Assembly (NCBI GenBank): GCA_964485095.1
Contig: CAZAIB010000019.1
Span: 5,912-69,911, forward strand
Direction of reading: 5' to 3'
Length of the DNA stretch: 64,000 nt
Source of the DNA: CAYNWT01 sp964485095
GTDB lineage: Bacteria > Planctomycetota > Planctomycetia > Planctomycetales > Planctomycetaceae
The notes beneath the pieces were generated by a model that had not been told where the DNA came from, ran no database searches, and saw only the letters and a program-made list of their open reading frames with translations. Both the position numbers and the translations under genes were made by a program. This document shows, piece by piece, positions 1 to 7,944 of this stretch (its first letter is position 1; each line of letters starts with the position of its first letter).

Positions 1-509
1 GCCGCCATCTCGTCGATTTGATACTTGTTCCCAAGATCCTCCATCAGGTGCAGCACACCGGAGGCGAACCCGCGATCTTCGCGTTCTGACCGATACCAAA
101 TCTGTTCCAGCTGATAGATCTGTTCGTCGTCAAACGCGCGGCGGAACTTCTTCTTGAACGATTTGGGAACCCGCAGGTTCTGACCCGTGTTGCGATAGGT
201 CGCGTAGGCTTCGCCCTGGACAGTGTCGGTTTCGTACGTTTCAAGGATTCGCTGCCTGCGCTCCTCCAGCATCGCTACGACGGCGTCGATACTGGGACCC
301 AATCCGGCAAACTGCCCGGGATCCAGCCTAATCGCGTTGGCGAGTTCCTCTTCTGTTAGCTGGCGACGGTTCCCGTACATCAGCATGTGATCGAACGCGG
401 CCGACACAACGTCCGGGGCGGGTTCAGTGGGGCTTGGGAATTTTTTCGGATCGTACTTTTGGTACGTGTGAATAATTCCACCACTGGAGCGAGGCTTTGG
501 TTCGTTCAT
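1..509 (-). CDS. N-terminal part of a planctomycete protein, possibly VWA-domain (partial)
   Basis: The minus-strand frame is open from an ATG at 509 to the window edge, giving about 169 residues with the C-terminus missing. The visible part is hydrophilic and begins MNEPKPRSSGGIIHTYQKYD, followed by a charged helical stretch with an AxxLDPGQFAGLGPSID segment. No signal peptide or membrane segment is seen. From memory this N-terminus resembles planctomycete proteins whose later part carries a von Willebrand factor A domain, but that domain lies outside the window, so the function is an inference. The gene is divergent from the rightward gene that begins near 600-612, so the roughly 90 bases between them probably hold both promoters. 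Confidence 0.55.
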   Translation of the reverse strand, partial: MNEPKPRSSGGIIHTYQKYDPKKFPSPTEPAPDVVSAAFDHMLMYGNRRQLTEEELANAIRLDPGQFAGLGPSIDAVVAMLEERRQRILETYETDTVQGEAYATYRNTGQNLRVPKSFKKKFRRAFDDEQIYQLEQIWYRSEREDRGFASGVLHLMEDLGNKYQIDEMA

Positions 510-611
510 GTCATTTACCACGAAGAGATACACACGCATTCTAGGCGCGCACGCATGGAAGGCTACGATGTTGAGTATTCTCTGCCCACTCCCTGTTTGA
601 TGGAGCAAGCG

Positions 612-1220
612 ATGGGCCTGCTTGACGCTCTGTTTGGACTGAAGAAAACGAAGGTCAAGGTAGAACTTGACCGCGTCTGGATGACGACTGAAACGAAGTT
701 CGCCGAGGTCCAGTATGATCTTCGGACACGAACCACAAAATCGGCCGCGGCCGTTTTGCTGGTGGCCCATTTCGACGACGTGCGACACCAGTTGGAGTCA
801 ATCACGACGGAAGAATTCCCGGTGCCCGTGCGGTTGGTTCGAGCCAGCGACCTGAACCCAAGTGTCGCGGCCGAGATGGATTTGGAGTCTGCGTCGATTG
901 ACATTATCTGCGCCGACCGGCACCCGGTGTATTCAATCGACCAAAGCGTCTCAGAGTTCGCCGAAGCGCTGAGTTGCAAGTGTCGGGTGATTCGTCACAT
1001 GTCATTCGAAGATGCGTTGATCCGGCGATTCGTCGATCCTGACTTAATCCGACGACTAGGCATCAGGGATACGGAGAGCCTGCAAAACGGCATGATCTCG
1101 CGTCGAATCCGCAGTGCTCAGCGGCGAGTGGAGTCCTTGACGGTAACCAACATCCCCGCCGATTCGGCCGAAGAGTGGTTCCAGGCGAACTGCCCCGACA
1201 TGAAGCCAGTCGTGAACTAA
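612..1220 (+). CDS. unrecognised 202-aa cytoplasmic protein
   Basis: I do not recognise this family. The protein is about 202 residues with no signal peptide and no membrane segment. It starts MGLLDALFGLKKTKVKVELD, looks like mixed alpha/beta in its first 140 residues and ends in a basic helical segment followed by an ADSAEEWFQANC tail. The frame is open further upstream, but residues before MGLLDALFG look non-coding. ATG 612 or ATG 600 (four residues earlier) are both plausible starts, and I prefer 612 because the residues from there read as a compact domain. It lies 81 bases upstream of a large helicase on the same strand and may be its partner, but no catalytic motif is visible. Confidence 0.6.
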   Translation: MGLLDALFGLKKTKVKVELDRVWMTTETKFAEVQYDLRTRTTKSAAAVLLVAHFDDVRHQLESITTEEFPVPVRLVRASDLNPSVAAEMDLESASIDIICADRHPVYSIDQSVSEFAEALSCKCRVIRHMSFEDALIRRFVDPDLIRRLGIRDTESLQNGMISRRIRSAQRRVESLTVTNIPADSAEEWFQANCPDMKPVVN

Positions 1221-1228
1221 CGTCGGCG

Positions 1229-1253
1229 GGAACCAGCAAAGCTGTCTGGTTCC
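1229..1253 (+). other. hairpin between the 202-aa gene and the helicase gene
   Basis: A perfect 8-bp inverted repeat (GGAACCAG at 1229-1236 and CTGGTTCC at 1246-1253) with a 9-nt loop starts 8 bases after the stop codon of the upstream gene. No T-run follows, so it is not a standard intrinsic terminator. It could act as a processing site or attenuator, or be chance. Confidence 0.35.
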
Positions 1254-1301
1254 GAACGCGAAAGTCAGTCACACTCATGCGGCGGGCCACGGTTTTCCGA
1301 T

Positions 1302-4190
1302 TTGAATCTTGTGACAGACTCATTTCCGCCAATCTATTTCGACGGCACGCTCCGCCCCTCACAGGTCGATGTCGCAAAGATCGCGCGTGAGCAATTGGAA
1401 CGCGGCGAACGCCGGCTGCACATCGTGGCTCCGCCCGGTTCCGGCAAGACGGTCGTCGGTTTGTACCTATGGGCCGAGTGTGTGAAGCGACCGGCGCTGG
1501 TTCTTTCTCCGAACTCAGCCATCCAGGCACAATGGGCAGCCCGGACTAGTTTGTTTAAGCGACGGGACGAGGTGGATGTTGCTCCCGACGTCAGCACGTC
1601 GCCAAAGCAACCCGGCCTGCTGACATCGCTAACGTACCAGTCCGTCACGATGCCCGCCGGAGCCAGCGAAGAACTCGACGCCCGCGCCACGGATCTTTGG
1701 ATCGAGGTTCTGCTGGACAACGATCAAGCGGATAGTCCCGCCGCTGCCGAGATTTGGATCAACGATCTGCGGCTCCACAATCCTGATTACTACAACCAGC
1801 GACTGGGGCACTACCGCAAGCGTGTTCGTGACGATGATGCAATCTCCGGCCAGGCAATCGAGTCTCTCCATCAGTCCGCGCAGGCGACTTTGGAACGATT
1901 GAAGGACGCGGACATCGGCTTGCTTATCCTGGACGAGTGCCATCACTTGATGGGACATTGGGGTCGCGTACTGGCGGAGGTTGGTGAGTACTTTGGGAAC
2001 CCGGTGATCGTCGGACTGACCGCCACGCCGCCCGATCGTGGCGGGAAGAAGCAATACGACATTGATCGATACGATGAATTCTTCGGCAGCATCGATTACG
2101 AAGTGCCGGTTCCGGCCGTCGTGAAGGACGGGTTCCTCGCACCGTACCAGGACCTGGCATACTTCGTGCGACCGACCAGCGACGAACTTGCCTACATCGC
2201 AAAAGCCGACGAGCAGTTCGAGAACATCGTCCGGGATCTGTGCGCACCGCGGACGGCTCCACAGTCGGAAGTTGCGAGTGAACCGACTGAGCCTGCGCCG
2301 CCAATCGATGGTCAGCAGCCAACAGAGATCGATCCGCCAGAACCAGAAATCCGCGAGTCGTTACTGGACTGGCTGTCGCGTGTTCTCACAGAAAAGCGAA
2401 CACCAACCGGCGTCGTCAAAGACTGGCGGGCCTTTCACCGACGCGACTCAGAATTCGCGGCCGCGGCGGTTCGGTTCCTCACGCGGCATGAAATTGAACT
2501 GCCGCCGGACGTGCCTTACATCCCGATGACGCCCGATGACGACGATGAGGAAATGCTGATCACCGTGTTCGATCGGTATGTGCGTCACTGCCTCCGGCGT
2601 TCTCCTCATGCCGACGATCACCAACTGGCGGAGCTCGCGATCGATCGACTGCGACTGCTGGGCGTTCAAATAACCGACACCGGGCACCGACCGTGCGCGT
2701 CTCCTGTGTCGCGCGTCATCGCGTACACGCAAAGCAAAACAGATGCACTGCTGCCGATTCTGTCTGCTGAAATGGATTTGCTGGGCGACGATCTGCGAGC
2801 GGTCGTGATCGCCGACTACGAAAAGACATCGGCCATTAGCGCTGAGGTCGCTCATCTGCTGGATTCTGAAGCGGGCGGCGCGGTGGCTGCGTTTCGTCGG
2901 ATTCTTTCAGAACCGAAAACCAATCAGCTCGATCCCGTGTTGCTGACGGGCGCGACGGTTCTTGTGGATTCAGACCTATCAGAACGGCTCATCTTCGAAG
3001 CCGGGATGTGGCTTGAGCAACGCGGGATGTTTGTCGAACTGAAGCGAACCACCAAAGATGGCTTCTGCATCATATCCGGCAGCGGCAAAGACTGGTGCCC
3101 GCGGGTCTACGTCGAACTGCTGACTGAAATGTTCCAACGTGGACTGACCAGGTGTCTGGTCGGAACGCGAGGCTTGCTGGGTGAAGGCTGGGACGCGAAC
3201 ACAATCAACGTCCTCATCGATCTATCTACAGTCACGACATCAATGACCGTCAACCAACTGCGCGGCCGTTCGATTCGTCTGAACCCAAAAGATCCCGACA
3301 AACTTTCCAACAACTGGGACGTCGTCTGCATCGCGCCGGAGTTCACCAAAGGACTGGATGACTATCGCCGGTTCATCCGCAAGCACAAAACGGTGTTCGG
3401 TATCTGCGACGACGGAGCGATTGAAAAGGGAGTCGGCCACGTTCATGCGGCATTCACCGAATTGAAACCCGAACTGTTAGATGGTTCCGTTTCGGCTCTC
3501 AACGCGGACATGCTGGAACGCGCGACGCGGCGCGAACACGTCTACGGACAATGGAAGATCGGCGAACCGTATTCTGCCGAACCAATCAAGGCCGTCGAGA
3601 TACGCAGTCGGACCGGTTCGAAACCAGACGACTCAGGGCCACTTCCGCTGCCGCCGTTCAAAGGCGTGCATGAACCATGGACCAGAAAATCCCTGGCGCT
3701 GGCAGTCGGCGAAGCCGTGCTGGCCGCGCTGTACGAAACGAAACAGCTGGCAGGCGCCTGGCCGGTTCATGTGTCTGAACGTGATGGCGGCTTTGTTCGC
3801 GTGTTTCTTGAAAACGCAGGCGAGGAAGACGCTGAGACGTTTTCCGTTGCGTTCCGAGAAGCGATGGGGCCACTTTCGAATCCCCGCTACGTGATTCCGC
3901 GATCGGTGGACTTTCCGAAGAAATCGTTTTTCAAACGGCTGCTGCCATCCGTCATCCGCCGGTTCTTCGAAACTCGCGATCGCCAGATGGCGATGCTTCA
4001 CGCGGTTCCGTCTGCCCTGGCAACCAAACGCGAAGTGGTTGACGTTTACCAGAAGTACTGGAACCAGTTTGTGAGCCCGGGCGAAGCGGTGTACTCTAAG
4101 AACAAAGACGGCGAATCAATGATCAGCGACGCCACTCGTGACGGCTATCTTCCCGACGCCGTTGTCCACGACAAAGAGATCTTCATGTGA
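1302..4190 (+). CDS. SF2 DEAD/DEAH-type helicase (ResIII-like), 962 aa
   Basis: This is a superfamily 2 nucleic-acid-dependent ATPase. Walker A is APPGSGKT at about residues 43-50, the Walker B/DEAH-type motif is DECHH at 211-215, motif III is TATPP at 240-244, and the C-terminal helicase lobe carries GEGWDAN and QLRGRSIRLNP (motif VI) at roughly 625-665. About 300 residues with acidic and proline-rich stretches separate the two lobes, and about 290 residues follow the second lobe. The start is TTG at 1302 or GTG at 1311, and the N-terminal residues read well from either. It resembles helicases of about 1000 residues that I recall from actinobacteria and planctomycetes. The biological role is not established. 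Its stop overlaps the start of the next gene (GTGA), suggesting coupling. Confidence 0.85.
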   Translation: MNLVTDSFPPIYFDGTLRPSQVDVAKIAREQLERGERRLHIVAPPGSGKTVVGLYLWAECVKRPALVLSPNSAIQAQWAARTSLFKRRDEVDVAPDVSTSPKQPGLLTSLTYQSVTMPAGASEELDARATDLWIEVLLDNDQADSPAAAEIWINDLRLHNPDYYNQRLGHYRKRVRDDDAISGQAIESLHQSAQATLERLKDADIGLLILDECHHLMGHWGRVLAEVGEYFGNPVIVGLTATPPDRGGKKQYDIDRYDEFFGSIDYEVPVPAVVKDGFLAPYQDLAYFVRPTSDELAYIAKADEQFENIVRDLCAPRTAPQSEVASEPTEPAPPIDGQQPTEIDPPEPEIRESLLDWLSRVLTEKRTPTGVVKDWRAFHRRDSEFAAAAVRFLTRHEIELPPDVPYIPMTPDDDDEEMLITVFDRYVRHCLRRSPHADDHQLAELAIDRLRLLGVQITDTGHRPCASPVSRVIAYTQSKTDALLPILSAEMDLLGDDLRAVVIADYEKTSAISAEVAHLLDSEAGGAVAAFRRILSEPKTNQLDPVLLTGATVLVDSDLSERLIFEAGMWLEQRGMFVELKRTTKDGFCIISGSGKDWCPRVYVELLTEMFQRGLTRCLVGTRGLLGEGWDANTINVLIDLSTVTTSMTVNQLRGRSIRLNPKDPDKLSNNWDVVCIAPEFTKGLDDYRRFIRKHKTVFGICDDGAIEKGVGHVHAAFTELKPELLDGSVSALNADMLERATRREHVYGQWKIGEPYSAEPIKAVEIRSRTGSKPDDSGPLPLPPFKGVHEPWTRKSLALAVGEAVLAALYETKQLAGAWPVHVSERDGGFVRVFLENAGEEDAETFSVAFREAMGPLSNPRYVIPRSVDFPKKSFFKRLLPSVIRRFFETRDRQMAMLHAVPSALATKREVVDVYQKYWNQFVSPGEAVYSKNKDGESMISDATRDGYLPDAVVHDKEIFM

Positions 4191-4534
4191 ACGCCGACCG
4201 CAACGACCAGAACCCGTACAGCGCATCAGACCTGGACGAGCCGATGGTTTCGAACACGAAGACCACAACGACAGCCCGCGGCCGGTTCTGGGCGACGCTG
4301 TTTATCATTCTAACGGGGTTTCGAGCGTTCGCCCTGATACCCCAAACGACTTCATACACTAACAGGCTCGGTTTCGAAGTCGCGATGGCACAGTTGATTG
4401 CATCAGCCATCGCATTCGTCCTTGCGTGCATCGCGTGGTCCTTCCTGGGACCAGACTCGAACCATAAATCAAGGGGACGGTTGGCACTTGGGCTTAGTGG
4501 GTTCATCTTTGTGCTGTCACTGCTGATAATCTGA
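4187..4534 (+). CDS. small membrane protein, 115 aa
   Basis: A GTG start at 4187 overlaps the helicase stop by 4 nt (GTGA), so it is probably translated by coupling. A hydrophilic N-terminus of about 32 residues is followed by three hydrophobic segments near residues 33-50, 66-85 and 99-114, separated by a short loop containing GPDSNHKSRG. No family is recognised. A decayed second copy lies at 6517-6757, with the 3' half almost unchanged, so the gene was duplicated. It could be a membrane partner of the helicase or an independent passenger. Confidence 0.65.
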   Translation: MNADRNDQNPYSASDLDEPMVSNTKTTTTARGRFWATLFIILTGFRAFALIPQTTSYTNRLGFEVAMAQLIASAIAFVLACIAWSFLGPDSNHKSRGRLALGLSGFIFVLSLLII

Positions 4535-4535
4535 C

Positions 4536-4554
4536 GCAGCCAAACGCTGGCTGC
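4536..4554 (+). other. hairpin just after the small membrane protein gene
   Basis: A perfect 7-bp stem (GCAGCCA / TGGCTGC) with a 5-nt loop begins 2 bases past the stop codon. No T-run follows, so termination activity is uncertain. The remaining sequence to 4794 holds no convincing gene. Confidence 0.35.
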
Positions 4555-4794
4555 CACCGAAGACCCGAGCTGCGAGTCCCGGCCCCAGACAACCGCTATG
4601 GTCGGAGGCAGCTTCGTTTCAATTGCGCGATGACATTCATTGAGACGGTCGAGTTACGGCTACGAGCCACCAGCGAAGCAAGAAGAGCCTGCTGCTGCAG
4701 CGAAACAGCTCGGAGACGACGAAGAGAAGGCCACGAAGACGAGGAGTAGTCGACGCGAACCACGACCCTGATTCGCGCCGATTTGTTCCGTGAG

Positions 4795-6252
4795 CTATGA
4801 CAAGTCGGCGAAGAACTGGTCCAGATGGTCCATCTTCTCGTTACTGGCGTTCACAGTTTCGTCGGATGTGTTGTTGAAGCCCGCCCAGATGCCCTCGACT
4901 GGGAACCCGGCTCGAACCATCATGTTCGTCACGAAAGACTCGGCCCAGTCTTCCTTCGGGTTGAAACTCGCGTAAGCAGAAACGAAAGCCGCTGACGCGT
5001 CATGGACCCACCGATCACCCTCCTCACCGGACTCAGACTCTCCGGTCTGAACACGGCCTTTTCTCCAGCCGCTGATGTCGCGGAAGTCAGAGACGAAGTC
5101 GTTCTCGCGAGCCTCATCCCAAAAGTGGCCGATCTCATGTAACAGGATATAGTTCGCCGCGATATCATCGCCGGCGAACGCGCGATCCAGCATCGCGATT
5201 CGCATGTCGTTGTTGGTTGCGAGCGCCCCACCGCCATCCCGTGAGTCTCCAAATCGTTTGATCTCCATGACATTGCCATTGTGCTGCTTCAGCAGATCCG
5301 TGTTACCGGTCCTGTCCATCAGCATTTCCAGGCTTTGGTCAAGGGTTTCGATTTCATCCTCGCTCCAGGCAGCATACGTGTGCCATGTACTGACCGTCGA
5401 ATGATCGGTGTCGATGAACCGTACTTCCGCATCGTTGCCATCAAGGTCGTTTACAGTGTCATTGTGTGTCGACTGGAACGTCCCTGGCTGATCGTGCCAT
5501 AGCAGAAACCGATCGCCGCCTGTTCCGCCGATTAGAGTGTCCTGTCCCAGGCCTCCGAACACTCCGTCAGCTCCGCGTTCTCCATCGAGTCGGTCGTTGT
5601 CCTCACCGCCGAAGAGGCGATCGCTGCCTGAACCGCCAAGCAGCGTGTCGTTACCCGAGTCACCGTCAAGCTGGTCCGCTCCACTTCCTCCGGTGGCCCA
5701 GTCACTGTGGCTACCGCCAAAGATGGAGTCGTCGCCCGCTCCGCCGTAGAGAGTGTCGTTACGCTGACCGCCCTTCAATTGGTCATTCCCATTGCGGCCA
5801 AGAATCTGGTCGTGGCCGCCATTGCCTTCGATCTGATCGTCACCGCTTCCGCCAAGCAACGTATCGTTTCCGCCCTGCCCCTTTAGAACGGAAGGAACAT
5901 CAGTGTCGATGCGAATGGTGTCGTGACCCCGTCGCCCGAAAACGTGAATCGTGGTGACCAGCGACTTTGGAAATCGGGAGATGCGAGTGAAGGTGCCGGG
6001 AGAGCTTTGGACTCTCACATCCAGATTGCGAACAGGTCTGCGACCCGACGTGGCCAGGGACTCAGATACGGTAATCTGGTCGGCGGCTTGCGTGCCCTGG
6101 ATGGTCAGAACTCCGTCGTTCAACGAGACACTATTGAACATTGCCACCTGCGTCGGCGTCGATCCCATGGCGACGCCAGTCTTGAGTTCGCGGAGTTCCA
6201 GAGTTTGAGTTTCCGTGTTTCCCTGATGGCGGCGGCGATTGCGGCGTTTCAT
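4795..6252 (-). CDS. RTX calcium-binding repeat protein with a putative zincin domain, 485 aa
   Basis: The basic N-terminus (MKRRNRRRHQ) and the LELREL motif near residue 18 match the start of many planctomycete surface proteins. Residues about 124-250 are RTX nonapeptide-type repeats (GGxGxDxLxGG variants such as GGNDTLLGGSGDD), which bind calcium and usually fold after secretion. The C-terminal part has HEIGH at 372-376, a classic HExxH zinc motif, and EDWAESF at 434-440, which could supply the third zinc ligand as in gluzincins. I infer a secreted or surface metalloprotease-like protein. No type I secretion genes are next to it. It lies opposite to its neighbours and between two copies of a small membrane protein gene. 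Confidence 0.8.
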   Translation of the reverse strand: MKRRNRRRHQGNTETQTLELRELKTGVAMGSTPTQVAMFNSVSLNDGVLTIQGTQAADQITVSESLATSGRRPVRNLDVRVQSSPGTFTRISRFPKSLVTTIHVFGRRGHDTIRIDTDVPSVLKGQGGNDTLLGGSGDDQIEGNGGHDQILGRNGNDQLKGGQRNDTLYGGAGDDSIFGGSHSDWATGGSGADQLDGDSGNDTLLGGSGSDRLFGGEDNDRLDGERGADGVFGGLGQDTLIGGTGGDRFLLWHDQPGTFQSTHNDTVNDLDGNDAEVRFIDTDHSTVSTWHTYAAWSEDEIETLDQSLEMLMDRTGNTDLLKQHNGNVMEIKRFGDSRDGGGALATNNDMRIAMLDRAFAGDDIAANYILLHEIGHFWDEARENDFVSDFRDISGWRKGRVQTGESESGEEGDRWVHDASAAFVSAYASFNPKEDWAESFVTNMMVRAGFPVEGIWAGFNNTSDETVNASNEKMDHLDQFFADLS

Positions 6253-6516
6253 GACAAGCTCCTGCTAGGTTTCCGTTGAACACCATCACGAACGGGCGAC
6301 CGGCGGACCCGTTACAGGAATTTCCAGATCGTGGCCAATTTCAAGCGCAATCACGGCCAGAACTTCGGGTGATCCCGCAGAAGTTGACGAGATTCTGATC
6401 TCAAGACCTTGGCCAGAAGGGCCTTTTCAACGTCTCAGGGTACCGCTTCACGATGCTGAGACCTTCGTGAATTGCTGATCGTTTTCGGGCGAGTAGTTCG
6501 ACGATTTTTAGGAGCG
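6253..6516. other. gene-free stretch upstream of the RTX gene
   Basis: No open frame here has coding character. It should hold the leftward promoter of the RTX gene, but I cannot point to convincing boxes. Its right edge meets the decayed duplicate that starts near 6517. Confidence 0.4.
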
Positions 6517-6757
6517 ATGTCGCGGTTCTGGGACGATGCTTGTCATTCTAGCCGGGTTTCAGCGGTCGATCTGACACTCCAAACAACTGCGTACACTAGC
6601 AGCCGCGATGGCACAGTTGATTGCATCAGCCATCGCATCCGTCCTTGCGTGCGTCGCGTGGTTCTTCCTGGGACCAGACTCGAACCATAAATCATGGGGA
6701 CGGTTGGCACTTGGGCTTGGTGGGTTCATCTTTGTGCTGTCACTACTGATAATCTGA
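6517..6757 (+). pseudogene. decayed duplicate of the small membrane protein gene at 4187-4534
   Basis: The sequence matches 4280-4534 closely. The last 150 bases are almost identical, with the same stop codon. The 5' part has a 1-nt deletion compensated by a 14-nt deletion just before the shared GCGATGGCACAG, and the shifted stretch contains a TGA. The first 30 codons of the intact gene are missing. An ATG at 6608 would still give a 49-residue C-terminal fragment in the original frame, ending LSLLII. Expression of that fragment cannot be excluded, but a broken copy is the simplest reading. Confidence 0.75.
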
Positions 6758-6800
6758 CCCAAGCCAGACGCCGCTTCCTTTTGCCACGACTGCCAGCCAG

Positions 6801-7928
6801 ATGAACAGTACAGAGTACCTCAAAGAACTCGTCACGTTCCCTTCAGTGAGTTCCGAATCAAACTCCGCCGTGACCGATTGTATTGAAGGCCACCTGAAAC
6901 GGATCGGGTTTCAGACAGAACGCATCGAGTACGCTGACAAACGCGGCGTTGCCAAGAGCAATGTCATCGGCAAGCTGGGCAGCGGTTCCGGCGGACTGGC
7001 CTACTTCGCCCACTCAGACGTGGTGCCGGCCGATGATTGGTCACACTCAGATGCCGGGCCATGGGTACCGGTTCTCACCGAAGATCGGTTCTACGCGCGC
7101 GGCTCGTGTGACATGAAAGGGTCACTGTCCTGCATGCTGGCTGCGGCCGAACAACATGCCAGCGGCGCCTTGAAGGCTCCGTTGTACATCACCGTCACTG
7201 CTGACGAAGAAGTTGGCTACGGGGGCGCGATTGAAGTTGCGGCTCGGTCGAAGTTCTTCGAGGAGATGGTCGCGGGCGATGCGAACGGGATCATCGGCGA
7301 ACCGACAACCCTGGAGGTTGTGTATGCTCACAAGGGTTCGGTCGCGATGAAGGCCACCGGGCACGGCGTGGCGGCTCATTCCAGTCAGGCACACGGTGTG
7401 AACGCCAACCTGAATATGATTCCGTACTTGTCCGAAATGAAAGCAATGTACGATGAGGTGACCGGCAACCCGGAATGGGAACATTCAGAGTACGACCCGT
7501 CCGGCGTCAGCTGGAACATTGGCATCAACGACCACACGCACGCCGTGAATATCACTCCACCTCAAAGCATCTGCACGGTGTACTTCCGAACGATGCCCGG
7601 CATGGATCCGGAACCGCTGATTGCCAGAGCCCGGGCCGCTGCTGAAGCGAATGGCCTGGATTTTGAAATCATCATCCGTGGCGAACCAATGTACGCCGAC
7701 CGAAACGGTGAGTTCATTCAGGAACTGCTGAAGATCTCCGGGCAGTCCGAAGCCCACTCAGTCTGCTACGGAACCGACGCGTCAGGCTTCACCAGACTGC
7801 GAAAGCTGGCGGTCTACGGACCGGGAAGTATCGAGCAAGCGCACACCGTTGACGAGTGGATCGCTTTGGAACAGCTGCACGCTGGCGTAGAAGCTTACGG
7901 CCGACTAATCCAGGCTTGGTGCCTTTGA
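6801..7928 (+). CDS. M20 family metallopeptidase/deacylase (ArgE/DapE-like), 375 aa
   Basis: This belongs to the zinc-dependent M20 hydrolases that include acetylornithine deacetylase, succinyl-diaminopimelate desuccinylase and carboxypeptidases. Metal-site residues are visible: H71 and D73 in FAHSDVV, D104 in GSCDMKG, the catalytic E136/E137 pair in ADEEVGYGG, E167 in GEPT and a late His in EQAHTVDEW. The dimerisation domain lies in the middle (about 175-290). The length is normal. No biosynthetic neighbours point to a particular substrate, so arginine, lysine or peptide roles remain open. ATG 6801 lies 43 bases after the duplicate, with only a weak upstream Shine-Dalgarno. Confidence 0.9.
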   Translation: MNSTEYLKELVTFPSVSSESNSAVTDCIEGHLKRIGFQTERIEYADKRGVAKSNVIGKLGSGSGGLAYFAHSDVVPADDWSHSDAGPWVPVLTEDRFYARGSCDMKGSLSCMLAAAEQHASGALKAPLYITVTADEEVGYGGAIEVAARSKFFEEMVAGDANGIIGEPTTLEVVYAHKGSVAMKATGHGVAAHSSQAHGVNANLNMIPYLSEMKAMYDEVTGNPEWEHSEYDPSGVSWNIGINDHTHAVNITPPQSICTVYFRTMPGMDPEPLIARARAAAEANGLDFEIIIRGEPMYADRNGEFIQELLKISGQSEAHSVCYGTDASGFTRLRKLAVYGPGSIEQAHTVDEWIALEQLHAGVEAYGRLIQAWCL

Positions 7929-7944
7929 TTGAATCGTGAGGCGC

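Noticed and set aside
6472..6690. 72-aa plus-strand frame over the decayed duplicate
   Set aside because: It uses a different frame from the intact copy at 4187-4534, so it is a by-product of the decay.
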